Shown: in pieces, positions 50,910 through 59,616 of the stretch
Position numbering within the stretch: the stretch's first letter is position 1
Layout: the number at the start of each line of letters is the position of its first letter
From: Streptomyces sp. SM11
GTDB taxonomy: Bacteria; Actinomycetota; Actinomycetes; Streptomycetales; Streptomycetaceae
DNA: 64,000 nucleotides
Reading direction: 5' to 3'
Assembly: GCF_002910905.1 (NCBI RefSeq)
Contig: NZ_NEUE01000300.1
Span: 6,911 to 70,910 of the forward strand
Position numbers and translations under genes: made by a program
The notes under the pieces: model-generated
What the model was told of the DNA's origin: nothing
Database searches by the model: none
What the model saw: only the letters and a program-made list of their open reading frames with translations

Positions 50910-52160
50910 GTGAACCCCCTGACCACCAGCGCGTTCGAACTCCCCGACCGCCTCTCCCCCAAGGCCGACCCGGCGCTGATCGCCGATGACGAGCAGCACT
51001 TCGCGGCCATCGCCCACTGCCTGGAACAGTCGATCGCCGAGCTGACCGACCGGCTCGCGGCCGAACGCAGGGCGCCCGGCGGGGCAAGTCGGCAGGCGAT
51101 GGACCGGGATGTGGAGATCCACCGGCTGTCCGCCCGGCTGCGCGCCCTGCGCCAGTTCGGCCTGGATCTGTGCCTCGGACACATGGTCGCCGCGGACGGC
51201 TCCGGGCCGCTGTACGTGGGCCGGCTCGGGCTGACCGACAGCACGGGCCGCCGGCTGCTGCTCGACTGGCTCCCCCGCGGCCGAGCCGTTCTTCGGAGCC
51301 ACCCATGCCGACCCGATGGGCCTGGCGAGCCGCCGGCGCTACCGCTGGAACGGCGGCCGGATCAACGACTACTGGGACGAGGTGTTCGCGCCGGAAGGCT
51401 TCGCCGGGCACGCCGCGCTGGACGACCAGTCCGCGTTCATCGCCAGTCTGGGCGGCAACCGGTCGGCCCGGATGCGCGATGTGCTGGGCACCATCCAGGC
51501 CGACCAGGACGCCGTCATCCGGGCGGGCTCCCGGGGCACGCTCGTCGTCGACGGCGGGCCGGGCACCGGGAAGACCGTCGTCGCGCTGCACCGCTCCGCC
51601 TATCTCCTGTACTCCGACCCTCGCCTGGGGCACCGCCGGGGCGGTGTGCTGTTCGTCGGGCCGCACGAGCCCTATCTGGGGTACGTCGCCGACGTCCTGC
51701 CGAGCCTCGGGGAGGAGGGCGTGCAGACGTGCACCCTGCGGGACCTGGTCGCCGAGGGAGCGGCGGCAGCGGCGGCAGTGGCCGAGACCGATCCGGAGGT
51801 GGCACGTCTGAAGGCGTCGGCGGACCTCCGGGCCGTGCTCCCCGACGCCAATGTGCCGGCCTCCGTCCGCAGCAGCGGCGTCCCCGTCACCCACGGGGCC
51901 GTCGAGGACCTGGACAGGGTCCTCGACGGCTGGCTCGCCGCGCACGACGACGGGATCGCCTGTGTCATCGGCGACCCCGCGTTCCGGGCGACGCCCCCCG
52001 CCTGCGGTCGCTGACCCCGGAGCTGTCGAAGGGCCTGGAATTCGACCTGGTCGTCCTCGTCGACCCGGAGCGGTTCGGCGAGGGCGTCAAGGGGGCGGTG
52101 GACCGCTATGTCGCGATGACCCGGGCGACCCGGGAACTCGTCGTCCTGACGAGCTCCTGA
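50910..52160 (+). pseudogene. helR: HelR/HelD-like RNA polymerase-protecting helicase, decayed
   Basis: The remains begin MNPLTTSAFELPDRLSPK, with the antiparallel coiled-coil secondary-channel arm. A frame break occurs near 51270, followed by FAPEGFAGHAAL and the Walker A block GGPGTGKTVVALHRSAYLL. Near 51826 ASADL joins RAVLPDANVPASVRSSG, so about 1 kb is lost, including most of the helicase core. A second frame break (C run at 51993) precedes LTPELSKGLEFDLVVLVDPE and VAMTRATRELVVLTSS. HelR-type proteins displace rifamycin from RNA polymerase. This copy cannot make a working protein. Confidence 0.82.
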
Positions 52161-52209
52161 GGGCCGGCCGGGCGGACTGCGGCGCCAGGGCGGTCCGGCG
52201 GGGCGGGTT

Positions 52210-53181
52210 TCAGTGCCAGGGCAGGCCGGCGCGGTGCCGCCAGTAGGCCTCCGGCTCCTCGACCAGGGCGTCGAGGCGCGCCCGCTGCTCGTCGTCCAGG
52301 TCGACGACGGCGGCGTGCAGATTGCCGGAGAGCTGGCCCACCGTGGCGGCGCCGGAGAGCACGACGTCCGCCCAGGGCTGGTGGAGGACCAGTGCGAGCG
52401 CCACCGCGTCGCCGCCCACTCCCGCGCCGACGGCGATCTCCTGGAACAGGGCGGGTGCCTCGTCCCCGGCCAGGCGTCCGTTGGCCATGCCCTCCTTGAC
52501 GATCACGGTGACCCCCGCGTCGTGGGCCTCGGCGAGCGCGGGCGCGGCCGAGGTCTCCAAGGCGTTGAAGGTGGCCTGGACCGTACGGAAGAGGGGTTCG
52601 CCGTCGACCGTGACGGCGAGTGCGGCCCGGATCGCCTCGGCCTGGGCGGGCCCGCTGGTGGAGAGGCCGACGGTGACGCCGTCGGCGGCGAGTGCGGCCA
52701 GGCGTTCGTGGAGCTCCTTGTCGGCTAGGGCCGGGCTGTCGGGGGTGAGCGAATGGATCTGGTAGAGGCTGAGCCGGTCGCCGATCAGGGCCCGGGTCTC
52801 GGCGTACTGGCGCTCGAAGGTGGCGAGGCCATGGTCCTTGACCTCGTGTTCCTCGGCCTCGACGCCCCAGTCGGCGGTGTAGGTGTAGCCCCATTTACTG
52901 CCGACGACGAGGTCGGTGAACGAGGGCCGGGCGTTCAGCCACTCGGCGAGGAACTCCTCGGCGCGGCCGTAGGAGCGGGCGGTGTCGACGTACCGGACGC
53001 CCTGGGCGTAGGCGGCGTCCAGCAGCTCGTGGGTGCGGGCGCGCAGGGCGTCGACGTCCCGGTCGGCGGGCAGGTCCCGGTCTCGGTGGAGATTGATGTA
53101 GCCGGGCCTCCCGACGGCAGCCAGGCCCAGTCCGATGTGGGCAGTCGGGGTCGTCGCGGCGGCCAGGGCGGCGAAGGGCAT
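52210..53181 (-). CDS. Aldo/keto reductase
   Basis: The 323-residue protein is a (beta/alpha)8-barrel NADPH-dependent reductase of the YdhF/auxiliary type. The catalytic Asp and Tyr are in YVDTARSYG, the Lys in VVGSKWGY and the His in LYQIHSLTP. GAGGAG precedes the ATG at 53181 by six bases. Substrate cannot be deduced. It lies just beyond the rifamycin remnant and is followed, on the same strand, by nothing directly related. Confidence 0.9.
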   Translation of the reverse strand: MPFAALAAATTPTAHIGLGLAAVGRPGYINLHRDRDLPADRDVDALRARTHELLDAAYAQGVRYVDTARSYGRAEEFLAEWLNARPSFTDLVVGSKWGYTYTADWGVEAEEHEVKDHGLATFERQYAETRALIGDRLSLYQIHSLTPDSPALADKELHERLAALAADGVTVGLSTSGPAQAEAIRAALAVTVDGEPLFRTVQATFNALETSAAPALAEAHDAGVTVIVKEGMANGRLAGDEAPALFQEIAVGAGVGGDAVALALVLHQPWADVVLSGAATVGQLSGNLHAAVVDLDDEQRARLDALVEEPEAYWRHRAGLPWH

Positions 53182-53293
53182 CGCGGGCTCCTCGGGTCGG
53201 GTTCGGTTACTCCTACCCCGGTGAGCGCGGCCCGCGACACCCTTCGTCCATCCGGTGCGGCACCGCTTCCCGCGCGCACCCTGCCCGGCACTC

Positions 53294-54721
53294 CTACGCG
53301 CGGGCGGTCGCCCAGGCGTGCTGGGCGGCCAGGTCTTCCTTCACCTCGGCGAGCTGGACGGCGACGGCGGAGGGCGCCGTTCCGCCCCGGCCGTCGCGGG
53401 AGGCGAGGGCACCCCGCACGTTGAGCACCGTGCGGACCTCGGGGGTGAGGTGCTCGGAGATCCTGGCGAACTGGTCGTCGGTGAGCTGGTCGAGCTCGAT
53501 GCCGTGCTGCTCGCACTCCTTGACGCAGGCGCCGGCCACCTCGTGCGCCACCCGGAAGGGGACACCCTGCTTGACCAGCCACTCCGCGATGTCGGTCGCG
53601 AGCGAGAAGCCCGCCGGGGCCAGCTCCTCCATGCGCTCGCGGTTGACGGTGAGGGTGGCCATCATGCCGGTGAAGGCGGGCAGCAGGACCTCCAGCTGGT
53701 CGCAGGAGTCGAAGACGGGCTCCTTGTCCTCCTGGAGGTCCCGGTTGTACGCGAGCGGGAGCGCCTTGAGCGTGGCGAGCAGGCCGGTCAGATTGCCGAT
53801 GAGGCGGCCGGACTTGCCCCGGGCCAGCTCAGCGATGTCCGGGTTCTTCTTCTGCGGCATGATCGAGGAGCCGGTGGAGAAGGCGTCGTGCAGGGTGACG
53901 AAGGAGAACTCCTTCGTGTTCCAGATGATGACCTCCTCGGCGATCCGGGAGAGGTTGACGCCGATCATCGCGGTGATGAAGGCGAACTCCGCGACGAAGT
54001 CCCGCGAGGCGGTGCCGTCGATGGAGTTGGCGACCGAACCGTGCTCGAAGCCCAGGTCGGCGGCGACCGCCTCCGGGTCGAGCCCGAGCGAGGACCCGGC
54101 GAGCGCCCCGGAGCCGTACGGGGAGACGGCCGTGCGCTCGTCCCACTGGCGCAGCCGCTCGGCGTCCCGGGAGAGGGACTGCACATGGGCCAGCACATGG
54201 TGGGCGAAGAGGACGGGCTGGGCGTGCTGGAGGTGGGTCCGGCCCGGCATCGCGACGTCCGCGTGGGCTTCGGCGAGGCCGACCAGCGCGCTCTGGAGGT
54301 CGGCGATCAGGCCGCCGATGGTCCGGGCGTGGTCGCGCAGGTACATCCGGAAGAGCGTGGCGATCTGGTCGTTCCGCGACCGGCCGGCCCGCAGCTTGCC
54401 GCCGAGGTCCGCGCCGAGGCGCTCGAGGAGTCCGCGCTCCAGGGCGGTGTGGACGTCCTCGTCCGCGATGGTTCCGGTGAAGGAGCCGTCCGCCACATCG
54501 GCTTCGAGCCGGTCGAGGCCTTCCCGCATCCGGGTCAGCTCGTCCTCGGTGAGCAGGCCCGCCTTGTTGAGGACGCGGGCGTGGGCGCGGGAGCCGGCGA
54601 TGTCGTACGGCGCGAGCCGCCAGTCGAAGTGGACGGACGCCGACAGCTTGGCCAGCGCCTCGGCCGGTCCGTCGGCGAAACGCGCGCCCCAGAGCCGGAC
54701 GTCACCGTTGTTGCTGCTCAC
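53294..54721 (-). CDS. argH: Argininosuccinate lyase
   Basis: ArgH cleaves argininosuccinate to arginine and fumarate. The 475-residue protein has the superfamily signature GSSIMPQKKNPD with the catalytic flexible loop, TTHLQHAQPVL-type helix (GRTHLQHAQPVLFAHH), and the N-terminal WGARFADGPAE. The GTG at 54721 has GAGGAG seven bases upstream. It is 112 bases downstream of argG in the same direction, so the last two steps of arginine synthesis are together. Confidence 0.97.
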   Translation of the reverse strand: MSSNNGDVRLWGARFADGPAEALAKLSASVHFDWRLAPYDIAGSRAHARVLNKAGLLTEDELTRMREGLDRLEADVADGSFTGTIADEDVHTALERGLLERLGADLGGKLRAGRSRNDQIATLFRMYLRDHARTIGGLIADLQSALVGLAEAHADVAMPGRTHLQHAQPVLFAHHVLAHVQSLSRDAERLRQWDERTAVSPYGSGALAGSSLGLDPEAVAADLGFEHGSVANSIDGTASRDFVAEFAFITAMIGVNLSRIAEEVIIWNTKEFSFVTLHDAFSTGSSIMPQKKNPDIAELARGKSGRLIGNLTGLLATLKALPLAYNRDLQEDKEPVFDSCDQLEVLLPAFTGMMATLTVNRERMEELAPAGFSLATDIAEWLVKQGVPFRVAHEVAGACVKECEQHGIELDQLTDDQFARISEHLTPEVRTVLNVRGALASRDGRGGTAPSAVAVQLAEVKEDLAAQHAWATARA

Positions 54722-54832
54722 TGCGTGCTCCTCAAAGGCAAAGGCAAAGTGCGGATATGCGGCCGCCTCCCTGCCGCGTGACGACGGGAAGGCGGCTGTA
54801 CAACGAGCGGGGTCGGGCGAGGTCGCGTCAGG

Positions 54833-56029
54833 CTAGGCCTGCAGATCACGCTTCGCGGCGATCTTCGAGGAGAGACCGAAGATCTCGATGAAGCCCTGCG
54901 CCTTGGACTGGTCGAAGGTGTCGCCCGAGTCGTAGGTGGCGAGGTTGAAGTCGTACAGCGACTCGCTGGACTTCCGGCCGGTGACGACGGCGCGGCCGGC
55001 GTGGAGGGTCATCCGGATGTCGCCGGTGACATGCTGGTTGGCCTCGTTGATGAAGCCGTCCAGGGCCCGCTTCAGCGGGGAGAACCACAGGCCGTCGTAG
55101 ACCATCTCGCCCCAGCGCTGCTCGACCTGCCGCTTGTAGCGGGCCAGCTCGCGCTCGACGGTGACGTTCTCCAGTTCCTGGTGGGCGGTGATCAGCGCGA
55201 TCGCGCCGGGTGCCTCGTACACCTCGCGGGACTTGATGCCCACGAGCCGGTCCTCGACCATGTCGATCCGGCCGATGCCCTGGGCGCCGGCCCGCTCGTT
55301 GAGCTGCTGGATCGCTTGGAGGACGGTGACGGGACGGCCGTCGATGGCGACGGGCACGCCCTCCTTGAAGGAGATGACGACCTCGTCGGCCTCGCGCGGG
55401 GTGGCGGGGTTCTCGGTGTACTCGTAGATGTCCTCGATCGGCGCGTTCCAGATGTCCTCCAGGAAGCCCGTCTCCACGGCGCGCCCGAAGACGTTCTGGT
55501 CGATGGAGTACGGGGACTTCTTGGTGGTCGCGATCGGGAGGTTCTTCTCCTCGCAGAAGGCGATCGCCTTGTCCCGGGTCATCGCGTAGTCGCGGACCGG
55601 GGCGATGCACTTCAGGTCGGGGCCGAGCGCGGAGATGCCGGCCTCGAAGCGGACCTGGTCGTTGCCCTTGCCGGTGCAGCCGTGGGCGACGATCCCGGCG
55701 TTGTGCTTGTGGGCGGCGGCGACGAGGTGCTTGACGATGGTCGGCCGGGAGAGGGCCGAGACCAGCGGGTAGCGGTCCATGTAGAGGGCGTTGGCCTTGA
55801 TCGCCGGGAGGCAGTACTCCTCGGCGAACTCGTCCTTGGCGTCCGCGACCTCGGCTTCGACGGCACCACAGGCGAGCGCGCGCTTGCGGATGACGTCCAG
55901 GTCCTCGCCACCCTGGCCGACGTCCACGGCAACGGCGATGACCTCGGCACCCGTCTCCTCGGCGATCCAGCCGATGGCGACGGAGGTGTCCAGGCCGCCC
56001 GAGTAGGCGAGTACGACGCGCTCGGTCAC
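54833..56029 (-). CDS. argG: Argininosuccinate synthase
   Basis: ArgG joins citrulline and aspartate using ATP. The 398-residue protein starts VTERVVLAYSGGLDTSVAI, with the SGGLDTS pyrophosphatase loop, AHGCTGKGNDQVRFE and the C-terminal helix with FDQSKAQGFIEIF. GTG 56029 has AAGGAG six bases upstream. Candidate ARG boxes lie 30-60 bases upstream, so ArgR probably controls argGH directly. It is followed by argH. Confidence 0.97.
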   Translation of the reverse strand: MTERVVLAYSGGLDTSVAIGWIAEETGAEVIAVAVDVGQGGEDLDVIRKRALACGAVEAEVADAKDEFAEEYCLPAIKANALYMDRYPLVSALSRPTIVKHLVAAAHKHNAGIVAHGCTGKGNDQVRFEAGISALGPDLKCIAPVRDYAMTRDKAIAFCEEKNLPIATTKKSPYSIDQNVFGRAVETGFLEDIWNAPIEDIYEYTENPATPREADEVVISFKEGVPVAIDGRPVTVLQAIQQLNERAGAQGIGRIDMVEDRLVGIKSREVYEAPGAIALITAHQELENVTVERELARYKRQVEQRWGEMVYDGLWFSPLKRALDGFINEANQHVTGDIRMTLHAGRAVVTGRKSSESLYDFNLATYDSGDTFDQSKAQGFIEIFGLSSKIAAKRDLQA

Positions 56030-56058
56030 GGGTTTCTCCTTACGGTGCAATCACTGAT

Positions 56059-56092
56059 GGGCATAACTATGCAGTCCTCTGTATGCTTTGTC
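56059..56092 (-). promoter_or_regulatory. ARG box region upstream of argG
   Basis: GCATAACTATGC at 56061-56072 is a perfect dyad of the ARG-box type and is followed by a weaker TCTGTATGCTTTG. It lies 30 bases before argG, as expected for ArgR repression. Confidence 0.65.
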
Positions 56093-56197
56093 AAAACAGC
56101 AGGTCAGGGCGGTCGAGGTGATCGCACAGCCGGAAATCTCCGGTGCTTGTCGGCCGGAAAGCCCCAAGAGGGTGTCTGACAACAGGGAGGGGCCGCG

Positions 56198-57507
56198 GTG
56201 AACAACGGTGAGCGCAGGGCGCTGGAGGCTGTGGTGCTCGTGTCCGAGGGCGTGCCGCCGGACGAGGCGCTGGAGACGGGTTCGGCCGACGCGTGGGTGG
56301 CCTTCGACGCCGCCGTACGGGAACTCTCCCACCACCCCTGGAGACTGCCGCACCTGGACGAGAAGCCGGGGCGGCCGTGGTTTTCCGCTCCGTTCGGCCC
56401 TCGCCCCGCACCGCCGCCGCGTCCGCAGGCGCTGGCCCTGTGCCACCCGGACGGAAGGGTCCGCGAGGCGGCACTGGACGGGACCGACGCCGCCCCAGAG
56501 CTGCACCCGCTCCTGGTGGTGCGGTGCGCGGACTGGGCCGAGCCGGTGCGCGAGCGGGCCAGGCTGCTGCTCGGCGAGCTGTCCGCGAGCGAGCTGCTTC
56601 CGCTCACCGAGCTGATTCTGCGGTTGTCCCGGCGCACTCAGGGCCGCTTCGCCCGCGCACTGCTGGAGCGCGCGCTGCGGAAGTGGCCGGCGGCGGACGT
56701 CATGGCCCTGATGGCGCATCAAGACCGTGCGACGTACCGGCTCGCGTACCGGAGCGCTGTGGACCGAGGGCTGCTGACGCCGCCGGAGAAGGCCGCCACG
56801 GCGGCGGCCAGCGGCGATGTCACGCTTCAGGACCTCTGCGCGGAGGCCGCCGTCGCCGCGCTGACCGACCCGCCGGAGAAGGCCGCCGCCGAAGAAGCCG
56901 CATGGAACGGCGGCGACGCGCCGGCGGCCGACCGGGCCGACGAGCGGGGCGCTGTGCTGGACCGGCTGCTGACGGCACGCGCCGCACGGGTGCGCGCGGC
57001 GGGAATGACCGCGTTGCGGCGGACCGGGCGGCACGGTGAGGCACGGATGTTCCTCGCCGACCGCTCCCCCTCGTACGGGCCTGCGCGCGCTATGTGCTGC
57101 GGCAGGGCGGCGTCGAACCGCTCCCCGTCTACCGGGAGCTGTGCGCCGAACCGGCCGTGCATCCGGCGGCGGCCGCCGGACTCGGCGAGTGCGGCGAACG
57201 CACGACGGACACGCGAACGCTGTGGCTCCTGACCGAACACCCGCTGCCCGCCGTACGCCTGAACGCGATCACCGGACTGCGCGCACTGGACGAGGCGGTA
57301 CGCGAGCGGCTGACGCCGTTGCTGGACGACCCGAGCCCGGCCGTGGTGCGGGCGGCGACCCGGGCCCTGCTGCCGGAGGCCGCCGGGATTCCGGAGCCCC
57401 TGCTGCGCGAGCGGTCCGCGCCGGACCGGCCGCGCGCGGTGCGGGTGTCGGCCGAACGGCTGCTGCGGGCGGCGGAGCGGCACCGCAGGCCGACGCCCGG
57501 ATACTGA
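56198..57507 (+). pseudogene. HEAT-like repeat protein gene with a frameshift
   Basis: The product would be about 436 residues, helical, with repeat-like blocks (AALDGTDAAPELHPLLVV, AVRLNAITGLRALDEAV, PAVVRAATRALL) resembling HEAT/PBS-lyase repeats; function unknown. Near 57066 the frame breaks: tccccctcgtacgg reads as SPSYG in one frame but the following part needs SPSVRACARYVLRQ, so one base is missing from the C/T run. GGGAGGGG precedes the GTG at 56198. Either a sequencing error or a recent pseudogene. It is divergent from argG. Confidence 0.75.
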
Positions 57508-57550
57508 AATGCCCTGCTCACCGGCCCCATCGGAGAGGGATAATCACCTC

Positions 57551-58150
57551 ATGGGAAAAACGCATGAGCGCATCGAAGGACGACTCAGAACCTTCATCGA
57601 GGAACAGCACATCTTCTTCACGGCCACCGCCCCGCTGGACTCCGACGGCACCGTGAACCTCTCCCCCAAGGGCCTCACCGGTTCCTTCACCGTCCTCGAC
57701 GAGCGGACCGTCGCCTATCTGGACTTCGCCGGGAGCAACGCCGAGACCGTCGCCCACCTCCGCGAGAACGGACGCATCACCCTGATGTGGTGCGCTTTCC
57801 AGGGCCCGCCGAACATCGTGCGGGTACACGGCCGCGGTGAGCCGGTCTTCCGCGACGACCCCCGTTTCCCCGGGCTCCTCGACCGTTTCCCCGGCGTCGA
57901 TCCCGCCCCGCACGGGTTGCGCGCGATCATCGTGGTGACCGCCGAACTGATCCGTGACACCTGCGGGTTCGGCGTGCCGTTCCTGAGCTACGACGAGGAC
58001 CGCACGCTGCACGCGGACCGGTTCGAGCGCGACGACGACGAGAGCCTCAGCGCCTACTTCGCGAAGAAGCCGGACATCGCGACGAGCATCGACGGTCTGC
58101 CGGGCCTGCCGCTCCCGCTTCCGCCCCTGCCGGCCGCGCTTCCGGAGTGA
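57551..58150 (+). CDS. Pyridoxamine 5'-phosphate oxidase family protein
   Basis: The 199-residue protein has a split beta-barrel FMN-binding fold: FFTATAPLDSDGTVNLSPKGL, VAYLDFAGSNAETVAHLRENGRIT and GRGEPVFRD are typical of the PPOX-like general stress group, not of PdxH itself. It may reduce F420- or flavin-linked substrates. ATG 57551 gives MGKTHERIEGRL. A Leu/Pro-rich tail ends the protein. It lies alone between the HEAT-like gene and the L,D-transpeptidase-like gene. Confidence 0.87.
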   Translation: MGKTHERIEGRLRTFIEEQHIFFTATAPLDSDGTVNLSPKGLTGSFTVLDERTVAYLDFAGSNAETVAHLRENGRITLMWCAFQGPPNIVRVHGRGEPVFRDDPRFPGLLDRFPGVDPAPHGLRAIIVVTAELIRDTCGFGVPFLSYDEDRTLHADRFERDDDESLSAYFAKKPDIATSIDGLPGLPLPLPPLPAALPE

Positions 58151-58214
58151 GCCGCTGGGCCGTACGGAGCAGGTCCGGTGGGGCGTGTCCGCCGGCCGCC
58201 GTACGGTCCGGAAC

Positions 58215-58922
58215 ATGCGCAGATCACTGGTGACCGCCGCCGTACTCCTCGCCCTGGCCGGCTCCCTCGGGGCCGGGCCCGGCGGAGCCGATGGCCCTCC
58301 CCTGCCGTACCGGCTGGCGGACACGGGCGGCGGCTCCCAGCTGATCACCGCCGAGGCCCCGGACAGCGGCTCCACGACAGGCACGGTGACCTGGTGGGAG
58401 CGGCGCGGGGTCCGGTGGGTGGAGGCCGGGTCCGCACCCGCGCGGTTCGGGGCGAACGGGCTGGCCGATGGCGCCACCCGCGAGCAGGGCACGAGCACCA
58501 CGCCGACCGGGCTGTACGACCTGCCGTACGCCTTCGGCATCCAGGACGCCCCGGCCGGCACGATGTACCCGTACCGCGAGGTGGCGGAGGACTCCTGGTG
58601 GTGCCAGGACAACGCCTCGCGCGCGTACAACCGTTGGGTGGAACCACGTCCGGCTGACTGCCGGGCGGCGGAGGCCGAGCACCTGGTCTCCTACGGCACG
58701 CAGTACGCCCGGGCGCTGGTGATCGGCTTCAACTACGACCGTCCCGTACGCGGCCGGGGCGCGGGGATCTTCCTGCATGTGAACGGACGCGGGGCGACGG
58801 CCGGCTGTGTCTCGGTCCCGGCGGACGCGATGGCGGAGATCCTCGCCTGGGCGGACCCGGAGCGCGAACCGCACATCGCGGTCGGGACCGGTTCGGGCCC
58901 GACCGCGATCACGCGCTACTAG
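58215..58922 (+). CDS. Secreted L,D-transpeptidase (YkuD)-like protein
   Basis: The 235-residue protein has an N-terminal signal peptide (MRRSLVTAAVLLALAGSLGA) and a C-terminal YkuD-like domain with the catalytic block FLHVNGRGATAGCVSVPAD, the His-x(n)-GC motif in a slightly altered form. It probably modifies peptidoglycan cross-links. ATG 58215 is chosen for the signal peptide, although the ribosome site is weak. Its TAG stop is the left end base of a MITE, so the element abuts or trims the gene's end. Confidence 0.82.
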   Translation: MRRSLVTAAVLLALAGSLGAGPGGADGPPLPYRLADTGGGSQLITAEAPDSGSTTGTVTWWERRGVRWVEAGSAPARFGANGLADGATREQGTSTTPTGLYDLPYAFGIQDAPAGTMYPYREVAEDSWWCQDNASRAYNRWVEPRPADCRAAEAEHLVSYGTQYARALVIGFNYDRPVRGRGAGIFLHVNGRGATAGCVSVPADAMAEILAWADPEREPHIAVGTGSGPTAITRY

Positions 58923-59032
58923 GGAGTGTCCGGCGGGTCGGGGCCGGACAGGCCGCGACGTCCGGTGCGGTGCATCGCAATGCGCCGCACCAGGCGCCGC
59001 GGACCTGGCCGGGATCGGCCGGACACGCCCTG
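58920..59032. mobile_element. 113-bp MITE of the same family as the one at 18683
   Basis: The ends are inverted repeats of about 24 bases (TAGGGAGTGTCCGGC, and GCCGGACACGCCCTG at the right). Both ends and the inner GGTGCGGTGCATCGCAA align base for base with the 167-bp element, from which the middle is missing. No clear target duplication remains. It carries no gene. Confidence 0.75.
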
Positions 59033-59054
59033 GCGGCGCGTGCCACCGAAAGAT

Positions 59055-59591
59055 TCAGCGGTCGTTCTGAGCGAGCCTCAGCAGATGGTCGGCGAGCGCC
59101 TGACCGCCGTTCGGGTCGCGGCTGATGAGCATCAGCGTGTCGTCACCCGCGATGGTGCCGAGGATGTCGTGCAGTTCGGCCTGGTCGATGGCCGAGGCGA
59201 GGAACTGGGCCGCGCCCGGCGGGGTGCGCAGCACCACGAGGTTGGCCGAGGCCTCCGCCGAGATGAGCAGTTCGGCCGAGAGCCGGCGCATCCGCTCCTC
59301 CTTGGCCGAGCCGCCCAGCGGCGCCTGCGGGGTGCGGAATCCGCCCTCGCTGGGCACCGCGTAGATCAGCTCGCCGCCGGTGTTACGGATCTTCACCGCG
59401 CCCAGCTCGTCGAGGTCACGGGAGAGCGTCGCCTGGGTGACGCTCAGCCCGTCGTCGGCGAGGAGCTTGGCCAGCTGGCTCTGCGAGCGGACCGGCTGCC
59501 GGTTCAGGATGTCCACGATCCGGCGGTGGCGGGCGGTGCGGGTCTGCGGCACGGACGGCCCGCCGTGCTCGGTTTCCTGCGCCTCGGTCAT
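59055..59591 (-). CDS. argR: Arginine repressor ArgR
   Basis: ArgR is a hexameric repressor that uses arginine as co-repressor to bind ARG boxes. The 178-residue protein has an N-terminal winged helix (SQSQLAKLLADDGLSVTQATLSRDL) and a C-terminal oligomerisation and arginine-binding domain with GTIAGDDTLMLISRD. ATG 59591 gives MTEAQETEHGG with an upstream GAGG. It is the last gene of argCJBDR, 25 bases after argD, so ArgR probably controls its own transcription. Confidence 0.96.
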   Translation of the reverse strand: MTEAQETEHGGPSVPQTRTARHRRIVDILNRQPVRSQSQLAKLLADDGLSVTQATLSRDLDELGAVKIRNTGGELIYAVPSEGGFRTPQAPLGGSAKEERMRRLSAELLISAEASANLVVLRTPPGAAQFLASAIDQAELHDILGTIAGDDTLMLISRDPNGGQALADHLLRLAQNDR

Positions 59592-59616
59592 CGTCGTCGC
59601 CTCATTCTCCGGATGG

